NCBI GenBank assembly: GCA_949825045.1
Contig: OX463810.1
Span: 33,490,201 to 33,554,200 of the forward strand
Source: Argyresthia goedartella
Taxonomy: Eukaryota > Arthropoda > Insecta > Lepidoptera > Argyresthiidae
Reading direction: 5' to 3'
DNA: 64,000 nucleotides
Below the pieces are notes generated by a model, which saw only the letters and a list, made by a program, of their open reading frames with translations, had not been told where the DNA came from and did no database searches. This document shows positions 63,246 through 64,000 of this stretch, piece after piece; the first letter of the stretch is position 1; every line of letters begins with the position of its first letter. The translations under genes were made by a program, and so were the position numbers.

Positions 63246-64000
63246 TGTAAAGTACGGTTGGTTGGTCAGGTAACATTAATTCTATTCATCATCATTAAAC
63301 TAACTCAATGGGGAAGTGCGTACAGATGGAAGAATATGTAGGCCACAGTACAAGGTTTTATTTTGACAATCAATTACAGTAAATACAGTATTACTTAATT
63401 TAGTTACAATACCTTTTTATTGGGATAGTTCCGGGAGGTTTTACACACTTTATCACTATCAACACGTCTATCACTTAGTATCACTCGTAGCATAAATCAT
63501 CACGGACTGAGCTCGCAAAAATGGCGTCATTCCCTTTTATAGGCAATAGCACATGGCATAGCACGGAAGATGTTGGCGCCATTTCTTGAGAGTTCAATGT
63601 TTAGGTTTTAATACAAAATTAAACCACTATAAATATTCAGTAGTTCTACGATGAGTTATCATTGATTTTTACAAATTATAATGTTTATCATTATAAACAA
63701 TATCATACATAAATAAATAAGCACTTGGCGCCAATTCACAATTGAGATCGTTTCCGCCATGACCTACCTTAATCATTTGGCGCCAAGTCACGAAAATAAT
63801 TGAATCGTGCTTGCAATCATACAATGTATATTTAAGAGCAATAATAAGTAATTTTACTAACTTTAATAGGTGCTACTTACACAAATTATAATACCTACTG
63901 TTAAATACACTTGGCGCCAATTTATAATTGAAATCGTATCCGTCATGACCAACTATATTCATTTGGCGCCAAGTCACGAAAAATAACTGAATCATGCTTG
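63246..64000 (-). repeat. 5' LTR of the recent gypsy element, partial
   Basis: Matches 56276-57030 base for base as far as I can see. Continues beyond the window. Confidence 0.9.

Larger units (their letters stand above)
23763..64000 (+). mobile_element. Polinton-A (outer Polinton/Maverick), right end not in window
   Basis: It starts AGTAGGTA, the same eight bases as the complete Polinton-B at 35289. From left to right it has a subterminal arm with hairpin repeats, a multi-exon basic gene (26224-27302) and the DNA polymerase gene. This order and sequence mirror the right arm of Polinton-B (51931 down to 44272). It is interrupted by a mag element, a LINE (with Polinton-B inside) and a gypsy element. 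Its genes carry several frameshifts. GGTAAG at 23757-23762 should be its target duplication. Confidence 0.82.
56276..64000 (-). mobile_element. Recent Ty3/gypsy retrotransposon, 5' LTR cut by window end
   Basis: The left (3') LTR is 56276-57815 (1540 bp, TGTAA...TTACA) and the right (5') LTR starts at 63246 and runs out of the window. The 755 bp visible in both copies look identical. It has a single intact 1598-codon gag-pol ORF. It is inserted in the Polinton-A polymerase gene after ACATAG. Probably the youngest large insertion here and possibly still active. Confidence 0.92.

Overview
The window looks like a repeat-rich, intron-rich piece of an insect nuclear genome, most probably a moth or butterfly. 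The evidence is a mag-type Ty3/gypsy element with 77-bp LTRs (a Bombyx-type family), a TTAA-flanked piggyBac-style insert, tRNA-derived SINEs, a Jockey-type LINE and Polinton/Maverick virus-like elements. I found no complete ordinary host gene. The only possible host coding sequence is a set of very short, frame-compatible putative exons on the + strand between 3.4 and 21.1 kb.

Layout. 1-6.5 kb: decayed LINE, two SINEs in opposite orientation, foldback elements and four putative exons. 6.5-18.3 kb: a Ty3/gypsy element on the - strand (4-bp duplication CTAT at both ends), whose 5' LTR is split by a GC-rich, two-ORF Jockey-type LINE (12.5-17.8 kb) and whose pol is split by a SINE. 18.3-23.8 kb: more putative exons, an R1-like LINE remnant and three TIR or foldback elements.

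23,763 to the window end is an outer Polinton (Polinton-A, + strand, right end not seen) that has been hit repeatedly. A mag element (27,539-32,118) lies before its DNA polymerase gene. A LINE with an esterase-type ORF1 (32,310-54,106, 5-bp duplication TCGCA) splits that polymerase gene. A recent gypsy element (56,276 to beyond 64,000) interrupts it again. Inside the LINE sits a second, complete Polinton (Polinton-B, 35,289-51,931, 16.6 kb), with AG...CT termini and a 6-bp AACATC duplication. The nesting order is palindromic element > Polinton-A > LINE > Polinton-B > TTAA element.

Polinton-B carries a virus-like gene set. On the + strand, in a compact tail-to-head array, are the packaging ATPase, a coiled-coil protein, a fibre-like protein, a chromodomain integrase, a phospholipase-A2-like minor capsid protein, an adenain-type protease, a minor capsid (penton-like) protein, a 47-aa basic protein, the major capsid protein and a 162-aa protein. 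On the - strand are a spliced small protein, a protein-primed family B DNA polymerase and a multi-exon basic protein. Replication (polymerase), integration (integrase), packaging (ATPase), capsid assembly and maturation (major and minor capsid proteins, protease) and possibly membrane penetration (PLA2-like) are all represented. At least the polymerase (frameshift) and integrase (insertion) are broken. The subterminal arms of both Polintons hold a family of about 60-bp hairpin repeats with compensatory stem changes, which is the least explained structure here.
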